From contig NC_088677.1 of the NCBI RefSeq assembly GCF_950023065.1, positions 63,947,469-64,011,468 on the forward strand: a DNA stretch of 64,000 bases, in the 5' to 3' direction. Position numbers and translations under genes: made by a program. Of this stretch, positions 49,801 through 58,958 are shown piece by piece. The notes below the pieces were generated by a model. That model saw nothing but the letters and a program-made list of their open reading frames with translations, was not told the DNA's origin and did no database searches. This stretch comes from Planococcus citri (taxonomy: Eukaryota; Arthropoda; Insecta; Hemiptera; Pseudococcidae). Each line of letters opens with the position of its first letter. Within the stretch, counting starts at the first letter, position 1.

Positions 49801-52800
49801 ACAACAATATCTAGGTGAACGTGTTCAAATCGACTGCTCGGGGGAAATTTGCCAAATTCGGAGACTGTGTGGCGATGAGTTTTTACCCTTTGGCACTGGT
49901 GGCAAGTTTTCACCCATAACTTGACATCACGATTCATGCCAGGCCAATAGTAACGAATAGAAATTTTTCGAAGGGTGGCTCTCCTACCAGAATGGTCCAG
50001 ATCGTGCAATTTGGCAAAAATTTCGCGACGCATCTTTTTTGGAACAATAGGCCTGCAGTGTCCGAGGTATTCGCTACATAAAAGGGTTGAACTCGAGTCT
50101 TCGACAAAAATTTCCTTCAAAACGTGTTGCCGGTAACCCTTTTGGCGCATATTTTTCACCTCGTCATCTGCCTGCTGGAAATTGGCCAATTTGGCTGGCA
50201 GGGAGATGGCTGAGAGTTCGCAGAGCTCAGGTTCAGGCCTACTGAGCGCATCAGCGACGACGTTATCAATGCCACTGGTATGAATAATATCCGTGCTATA
50301 TTGCGAAATAAATTCAGCCCAACGTGACCTACGTTCGATTTTGATAGGTTTTTTTGTAGTGAAGAGATGGCATAGAGGTCTATGGTCTGTTACAATGGTG
50401 AAATGACGACCTTCGATCAAATTGGAGAAATGGTCAACTGCTGCATAAATTGCATACATTTCTCTATCATAAGTGCTCCAACGCTGCTGACTCTCATCTA
50501 GTTTCGCCGAAAAATAACCAAGAGGCTGTCGTTCGCCCTTCAAAATTTGCTCAAGGACTCCACCTACTGCAATGCCAGAAGCGTCAGTGCTCAACGAAAG
50601 TTCTGCATCATTGCAGGGAAAATGCAGTAAGGTAAAATTAACGAAAATTTCCTTGAGTCGCTCGAAATCTGCTTCTAGCTGAGGGGACCATTTCACAGGT
50701 GTTTGGTCGTTCTTTTTGGTGTGGCCCTTCAGTATGTCGTTGAACGGAGCTAAATGCTGAGCAGCATTTTTGCAAAATCGCCGGTAAAAGCCCAATATGC
50801 CAATGACGCGCCTCAGCCCAGTAATTGTTCGGGGCTTTTTCAACTGTTTAATGAACTGGACTCGCTCTTCGGTAGGTTGAAAAACACCATTTCCAATCAG
50901 GTGACCCAAGAAGTTGACCTGTTCGCAAAAAAACTTGCACTTTTTGTGGTTGATGGTCAAGCCAAACTTATTCAGGCGCTCGAAAAGGATGCGCAAATGT
51001 TGTTGGTGTTCGGCCTCGGAAGAAGAAAAAATAAGGATATCGTCCATATAGCAGAAGACGAAATCGAGACCAGAGAGAACAGAATTAATGAAACGCTGAA
51101 ATGTAGCTGGAGCGTTTTTCAAGCCGAATGGCATTTGTTTATACTCGAACAGGCCGAAGGGTGTGATGACAGCTGTCTTTTTCACGTGCTTGTGGTAAAT
51201 GGGTATATTGTAGAATGCTCGGACCAAATCAACACATGAAAAGACAGTTTTTCCGGACAACCGATTCGTAACATCACGTAAGTCAGGCAGTGGGTACCTA
51301 TCTGGAACTGTTCTCTCATTTAATCGGCGATAGTCACCAGCAATACGAATTGCCTTCTTTTTGATAACCACAAGGGGTGAGGCCCAATCACTTGAGGACG
51401 GAGAGCAAGTGCCATTCTCCACCATTTTATCAAATTCTTGCCGGACCTCAGCCTCGATGTCAGGCCGCAGACGCCGCACTTTGTCATGCACTGGAGGACC
51501 ATTGGTATAAATGTAATGGACAACATCGTGACTGGGTTTCTCGTGATATGTAGGTGGTCTCAGGAGTGCTGGGAATTCGTTGAGTAGCTCCTGGACACGC
51601 GGATCGTCATCTGCTGTGTGTACAAGATTGATTGAAGAGGAAGTAGAAAATCGTTTTGCACAAATTGCACTACACAGCGTCGAACCATCATAAATGCGTT
51701 GCTTGTTGAGATCGATAAGAAGGTGATAGTGGTCCAAAAAATCGGCACCGAGTATAGGTACATCCACGTCGGCAACCACCGCATTCCAGAGAAATTTTTT
51801 TGGCAAACCTATGTCGATTTGCAGTGCCGATAACCCATAGGTTTGGATGGGAGTGTTGTTGGCGGCTCGTAGGGTATAATCGGCAGGTACCACTGTTTTT
51901 GCGTATTTTTTTGGTATCACGGTGACATCGGAGCCTGAATCGACTAAAAAATACAGGTGAGTATTACGATCGTATATAAATAGTCGCGACGATCGAGGCA
52001 CCTTCGCTGTCCGGCTCGTCACCCCGGCAGCAGGGTCTATTCGTTTTTTTCATACTGGTATTTACAACGAGGTGCGCACTTTCGCGCCCCTTCACCAAAC
52101 GTGGTATGATACCAACAAATTCCATCAATCATCTCTGGACCAGAAGAGCGATTTCGCGATGCTGACCTGCCCCTATCATACGAACGGGCACGCGGACGAT
52201 GAGGTGTGGGGCTGCGGCTGTGAGAACGATTACGTTCACGATGACGCGAGCGGCTATCACGCGTTTCTTTTGCAATTTCATTCACTTGCGCCTGCAAGTT
52301 TTGTAGCATAGATAACAGCAACTCGTTCGTAGCATTAGAAGCTGTCGTATTGGCGGGGGGAGGGGCGGCACTCGATGCTTGTTGCGTAGCAAGTACGTTC
52401 GCAGATTGAACCGAGGCAGTGGAAAACCCGTTGGATTCGTATGTCTCGAATAAACGATCGGCGAGCTTGGCTTGCTCGTCAATACCTGCCTCACTTACAG
52501 CCAAAAACTCGCGAGTACGTTTTGGCAACTTTTTTAACCAAATACTCTTCAATAAGTCTTTATCGAAATTCTCACCTGCCAAGGTACGAAGCTTGCCAAG
52601 GACGATACTCGGTTTTAGACCTTCTTCGACGTGTGTATCTTGTAAAAGTTTCGAGATTTCTTGAGACCTGGATTGACCATAGACGGAAGTTAACTTATCA
52701 CGAGCTGAAGAGAACTTTTTTTTATCAGTTTTACTGCTGATCACATCGCAGATGTAGGAAAGTTGGTCTGACTCGAGGTGCTGGAGCAGGTTCGAAAATT

Positions 52801-55617
52801 TTGCTGCTTCATCTTCGATCTCGTTTGCGGTGAAAATATGCTCAACCGCTGCGAACCACGTTTTAGGGTCACTGGGGGTAAAACTAGGCAAGGTAAATCG
52901 AACCACTTTCGGAACTACGATCGCTTGAGCTTCACCAGTCATTTTGGAAAAAAATATTCTCGAAAATTACACGAAAAAAAAAAAAATCACTGTCACGGTC
53001 GCCACTTGTGATAAATAATGTATACACGAGAGTACGCACAATGATAAGACGTTTATTACATAACGAACATACATGAACTAAGCAACAATGTATCATTACA
53101 TCGAGTACAGTGCAATACATATGGACAGGGGGAAAAGGGTGGTAAACGTAGATAAATTCGTAGGTAAATGGAGCAGTACCGCTACAACATAATCAACTTT
53201 TTTTTAGAGTAGGTATAAATGATAGTTTCTACTACCGAATGACCAAAATATTGTGAACCTATACCCATACCTACCCCGCCAATTAGCACAATTTTTGTCA
53301 GGGTGTAAGTAAAAAAAAATTCTGAAAAATTCTCCTTACAAAAGTATGTAACTACATACATACTTACATCCACCTTAATAAAAAGGAATTAAGATGAGTT
53401 GAAAGATAGAAACTTCTGCATTTTCAAAATTCTATGAAGAAGAGATCAGAGATGAGAAAGTGGAAAATACAGGGTGGATAAAATGAAGTATTTTCCAAGT
53501 AAAAAATTAAAATACTCAAGAATTAGCAGGTCTGCAACATTCGAGAGTGAATTAGGAGACCAAAAATTGGGTTTAAAAACAAAATTTCAATTTTTCAACT
53601 CGAGCAACATCAAAGATATTTTCTGCCAGCCAAATTTTACCTAATCCTAAAAAATTCCCAAAACTTCGAAAAATCAAATTCGATGCGTAAAATTTTACAC
53701 GCTGGTGTATTTTCAAATTCTTTTTATATTTTTTATTAGGTATACTTTGGTCCAAAAATTTTCCACTCATTTAAATTACGACCTTTTTCAATGGTCATTC
53801 GTACGTACTCGTAGATCCCAAATCACACGAATTTTTTGTCGTACGAGTCTCTAGTTATCCTCAAATTACAAACCAAGCTGGCGTTTGGTGGGACACCTTG
53901 TATAAATTTTGGTCTGAAATCCGATACACTCCGATGACGAGTGTAATACCTACTCACTCATCCTTTTCTCCTTTTTTTCAAGGCATGAATGACAGGCAAA
54001 AAATTAGCTGAAAATAAATCCAATTTTTTTGTAAACGAGCCGAATTTTTTTTTAAAACCACGAACGAACCTACTTAAATGGGAATAAAAAAAAGGCTCGT
54101 TCTTTGAACATAATATCGTATTACAACATTTGTAGCTATAGGTATCCAAGTAGTATAGGACGGTACATGAATGAAAAAAACGATGTTTTAGAGCAAAATA
54201 CCATCAAAAAAGACTACGTAGTGTCGTTAAAACACAAAAAAAGGGATTCTCGCACTGAATAAAACGAAATTAAATCACGTTTAATTAAATAAAACGCGCC
54301 GAAAAAGCTCGAAAAACAGGTAAAATGGTGTTTTTTTTTTGTTTCAAAGAAGAAAGTGCGGATACGTTTGTTGACGTTGAAATGAGAAAACCTGGCGTAG
54401 GATTAGTAAGTCGAGCTGTTTTATTTATAATCTAATTTAATATATTCACCTTATCCTTGCAGTCGAAAGGTATGACCGAACAGCCAATCATATTATCCAA
54501 CATGAGATCAGTAACCTCCTCCAAGGAATGGGCATCAGCGTCCAAAATTACAGTACCATTCAGAATAAAGCTACGTAGTTCGAATAACGCGTGCAATGAT
54601 AACGTAGCTACATGTGGCTTAGACCACCGGTTTCCTCCTTCTTCCACATCTTCTTCGAATTTAATCCATCTAATAATATCGATTAAGTGTAAGTAGATAT
54701 AGACAAGGATATAAGAGAGATGGGTACACGATGAGTATCCTATACTATCGTATAATGAATGAACGATAGAACGCAATTCCAATTACTACAGGTGGTGAAG
54801 TATCTACCTCGCTGTTTCTTTCCATTCCATGCCAGTTTCATCGCGCACCAATTCTTCCATTTCGGTGAAAAGGGGGTGTGGTTCGTGAGAACAGTTTTCA
54901 GCATCTTCGCCCAAGATGAACTGTACACGTTGAGCGGGTGGTGTGACTGTAAAGTTACCATTAATTATAGAAAGAAAAATCTATCTACCCAAGCAGGTAA
55001 AATTTGCGCACCGTTGCGCGATTGATGCAATTTTTCCATCGGATTGATTCCATCCTACCTATCGTCTCTTTTTTCTTCCATTGGGTAGGTAAAGCTACAT
55101 AACTTTTATCCAGTTAGGTAGGTACCTACATAATACCTATATACGAAATGAAACGAGCTGTGCTGTTTCAAAGTCCACACAACCAGACTGACATTTTAGC
55201 TCGAAATTGTTACAATATTAATGATTTTCACCGAAAACCCAACAGACAGACAATTGTCAAGCTTTTAATGTATTCAGACACGAAATTATTGTAAATCGAT
55301 ACGCGTACGATATGTGTAGGCTTATTTTACAGACGATAGGGCGGTGAACTTGATTAATGGAAAAATACCTACTTTATTCCGTCAGCAAACTGATTGACGC
55401 TTTTGCTTATTTATTTTTAAATTCATCGCGCACCGGTGCATCAATAATCGAAACATTCGAATAATGTCATCTAATTAAAGAGAAAATCACTTACTAGCTC
55501 TTTCGCAATCCTCCGAATCATTTTTATTCTTCGTGTGTACTCGACGATGATGCCTACGATGACGTTTCTGGTTACTAGGAACATGGAATCCGCTGAATAC
55601 AGAACGTGCCCTGTGCC
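34884..55617 (-). CDS. Ndae1: SLC4 Na+-driven bicarbonate transporter, Ndae1-like (5' end not found)
   Basis: Twenty exons on the minus strand: 55495-55617, 54808-54946, 54450-54669, 44742-44865, 43539-43613, 38699-38787, 38449-38634, then about 38148-38342, 37901-38044, 37549-37810, 37271-37408, 36815-37127, 36633-36731, 36368-36546, 36109-36291, 35803-36012, 35617-35727, 35398-35530, 35135-35320, and 34884-35046 (TAG). The first seven junctions were checked and are in phase. The product moves HCO3- with Na+ (and Cl-) across the plasma membrane and regulates pH. The cytoplasmic domain shows PPAQRVQFILGEDAE, WKETAR-WIKFEEDVEEGG and PEW-like loops. The membrane domain shows FGGLLSDAT, CSVMGIPWFVAATV, SLKLESECAAPGEKP, REQRVTH and VPLKRVHLFTIIQL. 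The CSVMGIPWF/SLKLESECAAPGE blocks favour the Na+-driven branch over plain anion exchangers. Introns reach 9.6 kb (44866-54449), holding a satellite and a Ty3 element. The N-terminal exon(s) and start lie upstream, perhaps beyond the window. Confidence 0.92.
40140..40720. repeat. Tandem and inverted repeat cluster in SLC4 intron
   Basis: About 185-bp units recur at roughly 40,200 and 40,375 (GGAGCCTCCAG, ATTTTTGAA, AAATTTCATCA, GGAAAGCC/TGAAAAGCC, TTACTCTGCA in order). A third copy runs in reverse from about 40,570 to 40,700 (TTTGCAGAGTAAATTTCGGC). Copies are diverged, with no reading frame. It is a decayed fold-back or minisatellite. Confidence 0.6.
43198..43252 (-). other. Possible alternative micro-exon of SLC4 gene
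   Basis: A short segment lies between a CTGCAG acceptor and an AAAAG|GTATAT donor and is open in one frame (DFQSRRSSTWHGRRKT). The flanking exons 44742-44865 and 43539-43613 already join in phase to the 38699 exon without it, so it would be optional. A second candidate of about 26 bases lies near 42,835-42,860 (TTTTTTTAG|ATGAAG to TTTCG|GTGAG). Evidence is splice-site appearance only. Confidence 0.2.
45480..48240. repeat. Satellite array of TTCGCGAA-palindrome repeats
   Basis: About 2.1 kb of repeat (interrupted at 46,381-47,034) is built from units near 35 bp, TTGGTGAATCATTCGCGAAC followed by GAATTGAATAATTT. They alternate in a higher-order pattern of about 100 bp that adds GTAACTCGTTCGCGAACGAA and GATTCACCTAATCAA. 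Most units hold the perfect palindrome TTCGCGAA, often extended to TTCGTTCGCGAACGAA, and many are mutated at single bases. The array lies in the 9.6-kb SLC4 intron. It is non-coding: translations across it are low-complexity. Confidence 0.9.
46381..47034. mobile_element. 654-bp TIR element inserted in the satellite
   Basis: The left end starts TGATCTGTCACGAGAAAACC and the right end is its inverse; the match is 36 bp without error. The interior is unrelated to the satellite except for one GTTCGCGAAC word near 46,920. The array continues on both sides with the unit TTATTTCG-TATTAG split by the element; the duplication is 2-3 bp at most (GT or CGT) and not certain. No coding capacity: a non-autonomous DNA transposon of unknown superfamily. 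Confidence 0.75.
48306..48485 (-). repeat. 3' LTR of the Ty3/gypsy element
   Basis: 180 bp, appears identical to the copy at 53007-53186. It contains AATAAA on the element strand (complement of 48351-48356), a likely polyadenylation signal. The polypurine tract lies just beyond its upper edge, about 48486-48503. Confidence 0.95.
48825..52022 (-). CDS. pol: Ty3/gypsy pol (protease, RT, RNase H, integrase)
   Basis: About 1065 residues without a stop. Domains in order: aspartic protease (FLVDSGSDVTVIP, about residue 25), reverse transcriptase with the catalytic FCYMDDILIFS box (about residue 320), RNase H starting at LSTDASGIAVGGVL, an integrase zinc region (HDLDH...CHQCQ), and the DDE core (LDIV, TTDRG, NGMVERIHRRLKEA). 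A GPY/F-type module follows (APYDGPF, SIDRLKPAYV). The open frame begins without a usable ATG; the first codon shown is GTG, and the frame is -1 to gag, so it is probably made as a Gag-Pol fusion by frameshifting. All catalytic residues looked for are present. Confidence 0.93.
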   Translation of the reverse strand: MTSRTAKVPRSSRLFIYDRNTHLYFLVDSGSDVTVIPKKYAKTVVPADYTLRAANNTPIQTYGLSALQIDIGLPKKFLWNAVVADVDVPILGADFLDHYHLLIDLNKQRIYDGSTLCSAICAKRFSTSSSINLVHTADDDPRVQELLNEFPALLRPPTYHEKPSHDVVHYIYTNGPPVHDKVRRLRPDIEAEVRQEFDKMVENGTCSPSSSDWASPLVVIKKKAIRIAGDYRRLNERTVPDRYPLPDLRDVTNRLSGKTVFSCVDLVRAFYNIPIYHKHVKKTAVITPFGLFEYKQMPFGLKNAPATFQRFINSVLSGLDFVFCYMDDILIFSSSEAEHQQHLRILFERLNKFGLTINHKKCKFFCEQVNFLGHLIGNGVFQPTEERVQFIKQLKKPRTITGLRRVIGILGFYRRFCKNAAQHLAPFNDILKGHTKKNDQTPVKWSPQLEADFERLKEIFVNFTLLHFPCNDAELSLSTDASGIAVGGVLEQILKGERQPLGYFSAKLDESQQRWSTYDREMYAIYAAVDHFSNLIEGRHFTIVTDHRPLCHLFTTKKPIKIERRSRWAEFISQYSTDIIHTSGIDNVVADALSRPEPELCELSAISLPAKLANFQQADDEVKNMRQKGYRQHVLKEIFVEDSSSTLLCSEYLGHCRPIVPKKMRREIFAKLHDLDHSGRRATLRKISIRYYWPGMNRDVKLWVKTCHQCQRVKTHRHTVSEFGKFPPSSRFEHVHLDIVVLSEWRYHRYLLTMIDRSTKWIEVIPIQSMDAITVATAFVENWISRYGVPLRITTDRGRQFLSDLMSELCKFLGSDQISTTAYNPKANGMVERIHRRLKEALRALGSKNWLTGLPMVLLGLRAAPRDDTGVSCAEMAFGRPLVLPGEFISPGPVAISNNYEYVQKLRDSIRKISPAASKQFQNRKIFVSEDLGKCKKVYVRVDRVRAPLEAPYDGPFTVLRRKKKYFLIDINGKEDAVSIDRLKPAYVLSDEEAENEKKITPILKKKSHHYATILPQEPDIVPPPPPAQTPSSSTQRRVSFDLPSTVTSRGRVIKKPARFADYVL
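52037..52942 (-). CDS. gag: Ty3/gypsy gag
   Basis: A 301-residue capsid-type protein starting MTGEAQAIVVPK. The capsid region is FTPSDPKTWFAAVEHIF, LLQHLESDQLSYI, LRTLAGENFD and LKSIWLKKLP. An arginine/serine-rich stretch (about residues 225-265) follows, and the C-terminal cysteine cluster CWYHTTFGEGARKCAPRC takes the place of the usual CCHC knuckle. Such CWYH-type tails occur in other arthropod Ty3 elements. The stop codon (52037-52039) lies just after the slippery site. Confidence 0.9.
   Translation of the reverse strand: MTGEAQAIVVPKVVRFTLPSFTPSDPKTWFAAVEHIFTANEIEDEAAKFSNLLQHLESDQLSYICDVISSKTDKKKFSSARDKLTSVYGQSRSQEISKLLQDTHVEEGLKPSIVLGKLRTLAGENFDKDLLKSIWLKKLPKRTREFLAVSEAGIDEQAKLADRLFETYESNGFSTASVQSANVLATQQASSAAPPPANTTASNATNELLLSMLQNLQAQVNEIAKETRDSRSRHRERNRSHSRSPTPHRPRARSYDRGRSASRNRSSGPEMIDGICWYHTTFGEGARKCAPRCKYQYEKNE
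52043..52049 (-). promoter_or_regulatory. Programmed -1 frameshift site A AAA AAC
   Basis: The heptamer is in the gag frame (A|AAA|AAC) one sense codon before the gag stop. Slipping back one base enters the pol frame. Eleven bases downstream, GCTGCCGG pairs with CCGG-A-CAGC around a nine-base loop, a stem of eight pairs with one bulge that could stimulate shifting. The site fits the X XXY YYZ rule. Confidence 0.75.
52988..53004 (-). other. Primer-binding site of the Ty3/gypsy element
   Basis: TGGCGACCGTGACAGTG on the element strand, starting TGG as expected for a CCA tRNA tail, two bases inside the 5' LTR. From memory, mdg1/412-type elements that use tRNA-Arg have a similar start; the tRNA identity was not checked. 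Confidence 0.75.
53007..53186 (-). repeat. 5' LTR of the Ty3/gypsy element
   Basis: 180 bp, appears identical to the 3' LTR. Bordered on its outer side by ACAT (53187-53190), the copy of the target duplication at 48302-48305. Confidence 0.95.
53191..54449. other. SLC4 intron, unique A/T-rich part
   Basis: Intron sequence between the Ty3 element and exon 54450-54669. No exon, RNA gene or clear repeat is visible. Confidence 0.6.
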
Positions 55618-57350
55618 CTGCGAATTAAAAAACAATATTTTATCTGCGAAGAAAATGTACGTATAGTACATATTTCATCGTGTTATAAACGACAAACCAC
55701 AAATTGCGATTTAATTAAATTATTCCCAAATCCTTCGGGCTTATTCTAGCTATTTATTTAGACTCGTCTACGCTGCAGATATTTACTCTGCAACAGGATT
55801 ACGCCGCCTTGGTCTTAATCATCTTCGTATACCCGTCCTTACATAATTAATCCCTTTAAAAACCGCCATAGAAAAGTTTTAAATCATCCGACAGCGACGA
55901 TAGCTTTGACACCGATAATAACTCGAGAAATATAATTTCAGATCAAGAGTAAAGTATATGCAGAGAGAGAAAAGAGTTGAAAACTCGACTATGAAATTGG
56001 TTTAGTTGCGATTTTGCAAGAGCACTTTTCCTTATTTTTTTTCTCCTTATGTCAAACGAACGAGTCGAAATGTGAAGTATTGAAGTACCTATCTGTAGTG
56101 AATAAATATAAAAAGTTCAATGGCGTCCGTTTTCTATACATTGAATAGAGGATTTTTTTTACAATGTGACGCCTACTTATTCACGTATAGGTACCTAGGT
56201 CTAATAATTTCATTTCACGTATTGAAAATTCAATAGGTTTTTACTGTTGATGAAATTTAACGTGCTTTTGAGATTACAGATAATGTACCATTTGCGGTAA
56301 TTTAGGCTTAAGTATTCCAAACCAAAAAAAAAATATTTTTATCACAAATGTAAATTGGAATTCAAAATCAGTATAGGTAGATACCCTTCGAACACATATC
56401 AAATGAATTTATCTATTGCATTACAATTTTATTCCTTATGACAATTTTCCCAAATAATTTTTTTCCTAACTAGGTACTGAATTCTCGAATCCGATTTGCT
56501 AAATTAATACTCCCCGAGACCTCAAACTACCATTCCTTCGAATGAATTTTCCCCCAATTTTTTTTGGCTGTTTGTAATTATGTACATGATTATTACACAG
56601 ATAGAAGTTCTTACAGGCAGAACTGGCATGTGGGTTTTGGGGCCCTTTCATAGAGGTGATTGTGGGTGATTTTTGTGTGGCCAATTCTCAATCTGGTTAT
56701 AATGATTTATTCTAGTCTACATATTTAGTTGAGATAGGTTTTTCCAAGGCTGAGAAGTTTTTTTTTGTTGGTGAAAGAGCTTGTTTGATGTTTGGAGAGA
56801 CCAAAAGTTTTGCCATTTCTTAAGCGTGCTTTAGGTGAAGGTAGATTTAAGGTCGTCAGCTGTGGTAAATATGAGAGGAAAAGGAATAGTGGGGGATTTT
56901 TCATTTTCATCTACAATTTCATTTCCTGTGATTCCAACATGGCTGGGTACATACATAAACGCTGGATGGAGTAGTTTGAATTTTGTAAATCAAATAGAGT
57001 TTTATGAATATTTTGAATTAAGGGGTGGTCAGAAAATAGATTTTGGATAGCAGTTAGTGAGCTGGTTCAATTTCCAAGTGTAAGAATTTCCTGCAATTTT
57101 AGTAGGTCACAAAAAAAACTTTTAAAGAAATTTTGACAAAGAAGAAGAAGAATTTTTTCCATTTTGGATGAAAAAAAAACCTAAACTTTTTGGCAATTTT
57201 GGCCAAAAAAGCGGTCTTTGTTTGACAATTTTGACAGAAAATGGCCCTTTTTTACAGTTTTAACAGAAAAATAGAATTTTTTGCAATTTTGGCAAAAAAA
57301 AGGAATGCTTTTTGGAAATTTTAAACAAAAAATTGTTTTTGCGATTTTGG
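55618..57350. other. SLC4 intron or 5' region
   Basis: Upstream of the most 5' exon recognised (55495-55617, which starts in mid-codon, so another exon must exist further up). No ATG-bearing exon could be supported here. A degenerate tandem array of about 40-bp units (TTTTTGCAATTTTGGC-type) spans about 57,115-57,355. Confidence 0.5.
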
Positions 57351-57842
57351 CAAATCAAATCAAGTTTATTCGTGCAATGGGCAGCTGTGCTGCATTTACA
57401 ATTACAAAAGTCATCTTAAGTTTAAGTAATGCAGGTACAGCAGTTCAAATAGATGTGTTTAAGGATAAATATAGTTAAGTACTGCTAATGATGCTAACAT
57501 TAAAATTTAAATGGAATAAAAGTATACACATAAATAATAGAAAATAATACATTTCAGAGCAAACAAACTTTGCCATGATTTTACTCCAGCTGCACAAACT
57601 CATCAATGCTGTAGAACGCATATCCCTGTAACCAGTTTTTGAGTTTATTTTTGAACAGTTTACCAGATGTCAGAGATTTGAATTCCTGAGGGATTTTATT
57701 GTATATTTTAGAAGCCATAAAATCAACATTATTTTGCATATTTTTTGTCCTTAAATTTTCACTTATTGCCAAATTTCGATGTCGTGTATCATAGGTATGA
57801 GAAGGTGTCTTGAGTTTTATTGTTTTGTTTTTTACCATAATA

Positions 57843-58486
57843 CTAATTTGAATCGGTGGGTGCAGAAAGGGAGCAAGTCACATTTTTGGAATTTTTTTTT
57901 TTCACCGATATAGGGGTTTCAAAGTACGGCGGATCGACTGGTGATGTCAGATTTCCACAAAACTGCCGGGAAAGTGGTATTTGGGCGCAGAAAAAGGGCG
58001 GATCCGCATTTATGACTTTTTTGTAAAATTTTTTAAATTCCTTGAAAAATAACCAACATTTTTGAGAAGACCATTTTTTGAAATTTAAGTTAATCTCTGA
58101 ACTGAAAAATGATGAAAAAATTAACAACTTCGGCAAAAAGTCTTAGAACTAAAGGGGTTTTCGGTCAATTTAAACGAAATAGCAGTCTAAATGATGTACT
58201 TAGATGTAGAATCAAGCCCCATTCGTGCCCGAGCAATTTCAAAAGAAATTTTGTCGATTGGGTGCAGAAAGGGTCTAAGTCCCATTTGTTTAGGCAGCAA
58301 CAGCGCCGGCGCACGTGAATATTTTTTTTTCTAAACAGTGCTAAAAATTGTGTCTTGGGGTCCTCTTTCAATGACCTTAAACATGTTTACCAAAAATTTT
58401 TGATTTTCAAATAAATCAGTTTTTTGTTATTCCTGAAAAATGCGAAAATGTGACTTAGCCCCTTTCCGTACCCACCGATTCATTTG
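57843..58486. mobile_element. 644-bp TIR element inserted in the LINE
   Basis: The ends are inverted: TTTGAATCGGTGGGTGCAGA at the left against the complement of TACCCACCGATTCATTTG at the right, extending with mismatches through an AAGTCACATTTT word (about 45 bp). The 5-bp duplication TAATA flanks it (57838-57842, 58487-58491). Inside, the phrases GTGCAGAAAGGG and AGTC(A/C)CATTT recur near 58,262. No coding capacity; non-autonomous. Confidence 0.75.
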
Positions 58487-58958
58487 TAATATGTACTCAC
58501 ATGGGACTGTCAGTATCTTACTTTCAATGAAGATTGGTTTGCAGGATTCTCTCGGATTTTTTCGAAACATTATTCTAATAAGTCTTTTATGTGCTAGCAA
58601 TACCAGTTGAAGTAGATTGTGGTTACCACCCCAAAGAGATATTTGATACGTATAACGTATTCAACAGAATCGACAAAGTCGATAAAATAACATGGAACTG
58701 CTTTTCAACTTAAATAAATTGAATTTTATTTTTCAAATAAAAAAATTCAAAAAAATAACATCGAAATAATATAACAATTGTCGAACATAAGAACGTTGTT
58801 GACAATACGAAAATCATAAGAGGAATGACCCCAAACGTATACACTACAAAAGTTCAAAATTTTAAGTCTAAATTTTCTAAACTGGCCAAGTATTTCTGTT
58901 TTCGTAAAATCGCGTAATTTTGAGTTTTGCTCCTGGCGCACTTTGGCAACCAACAATT

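Larger units (their letters stand above)
48306..53186 (-). mobile_element. Full-length Ty3/gypsy LTR retrotransposon
   Basis: The element is 4,881 bp in the same orientation as the SLC4 gene. Two 180-bp LTRs (48306-48485 and 53007-53186) appear identical, begin TG and end CA on the element strand, and are flanked by the 4-bp duplication ACAT (48302-48305, 53187-53190). A primer-binding site, TGGCGACCGTGACAGTG, lies 2 nt inside the 5' LTR, and a purine tract with AAAGGGGGGAAG precedes the 3' LTR. gag and pol are both open and there is no env. Identical LTRs and intact frames point to a recent insertion. Confidence 0.95.

Noticed and set aside
50754..51239. 161-residue plus-strand frame
   Set aside because: Antisense shadow of the Ty3 reverse transcriptase coding region.
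48306..53186. Endogenous retrovirus (errantivirus) with an env gene
   Set aside because: After pol only about 340 bp of A/T-rich DNA remain before the 3' LTR; no env frame exists, so it is a retrotransposon.
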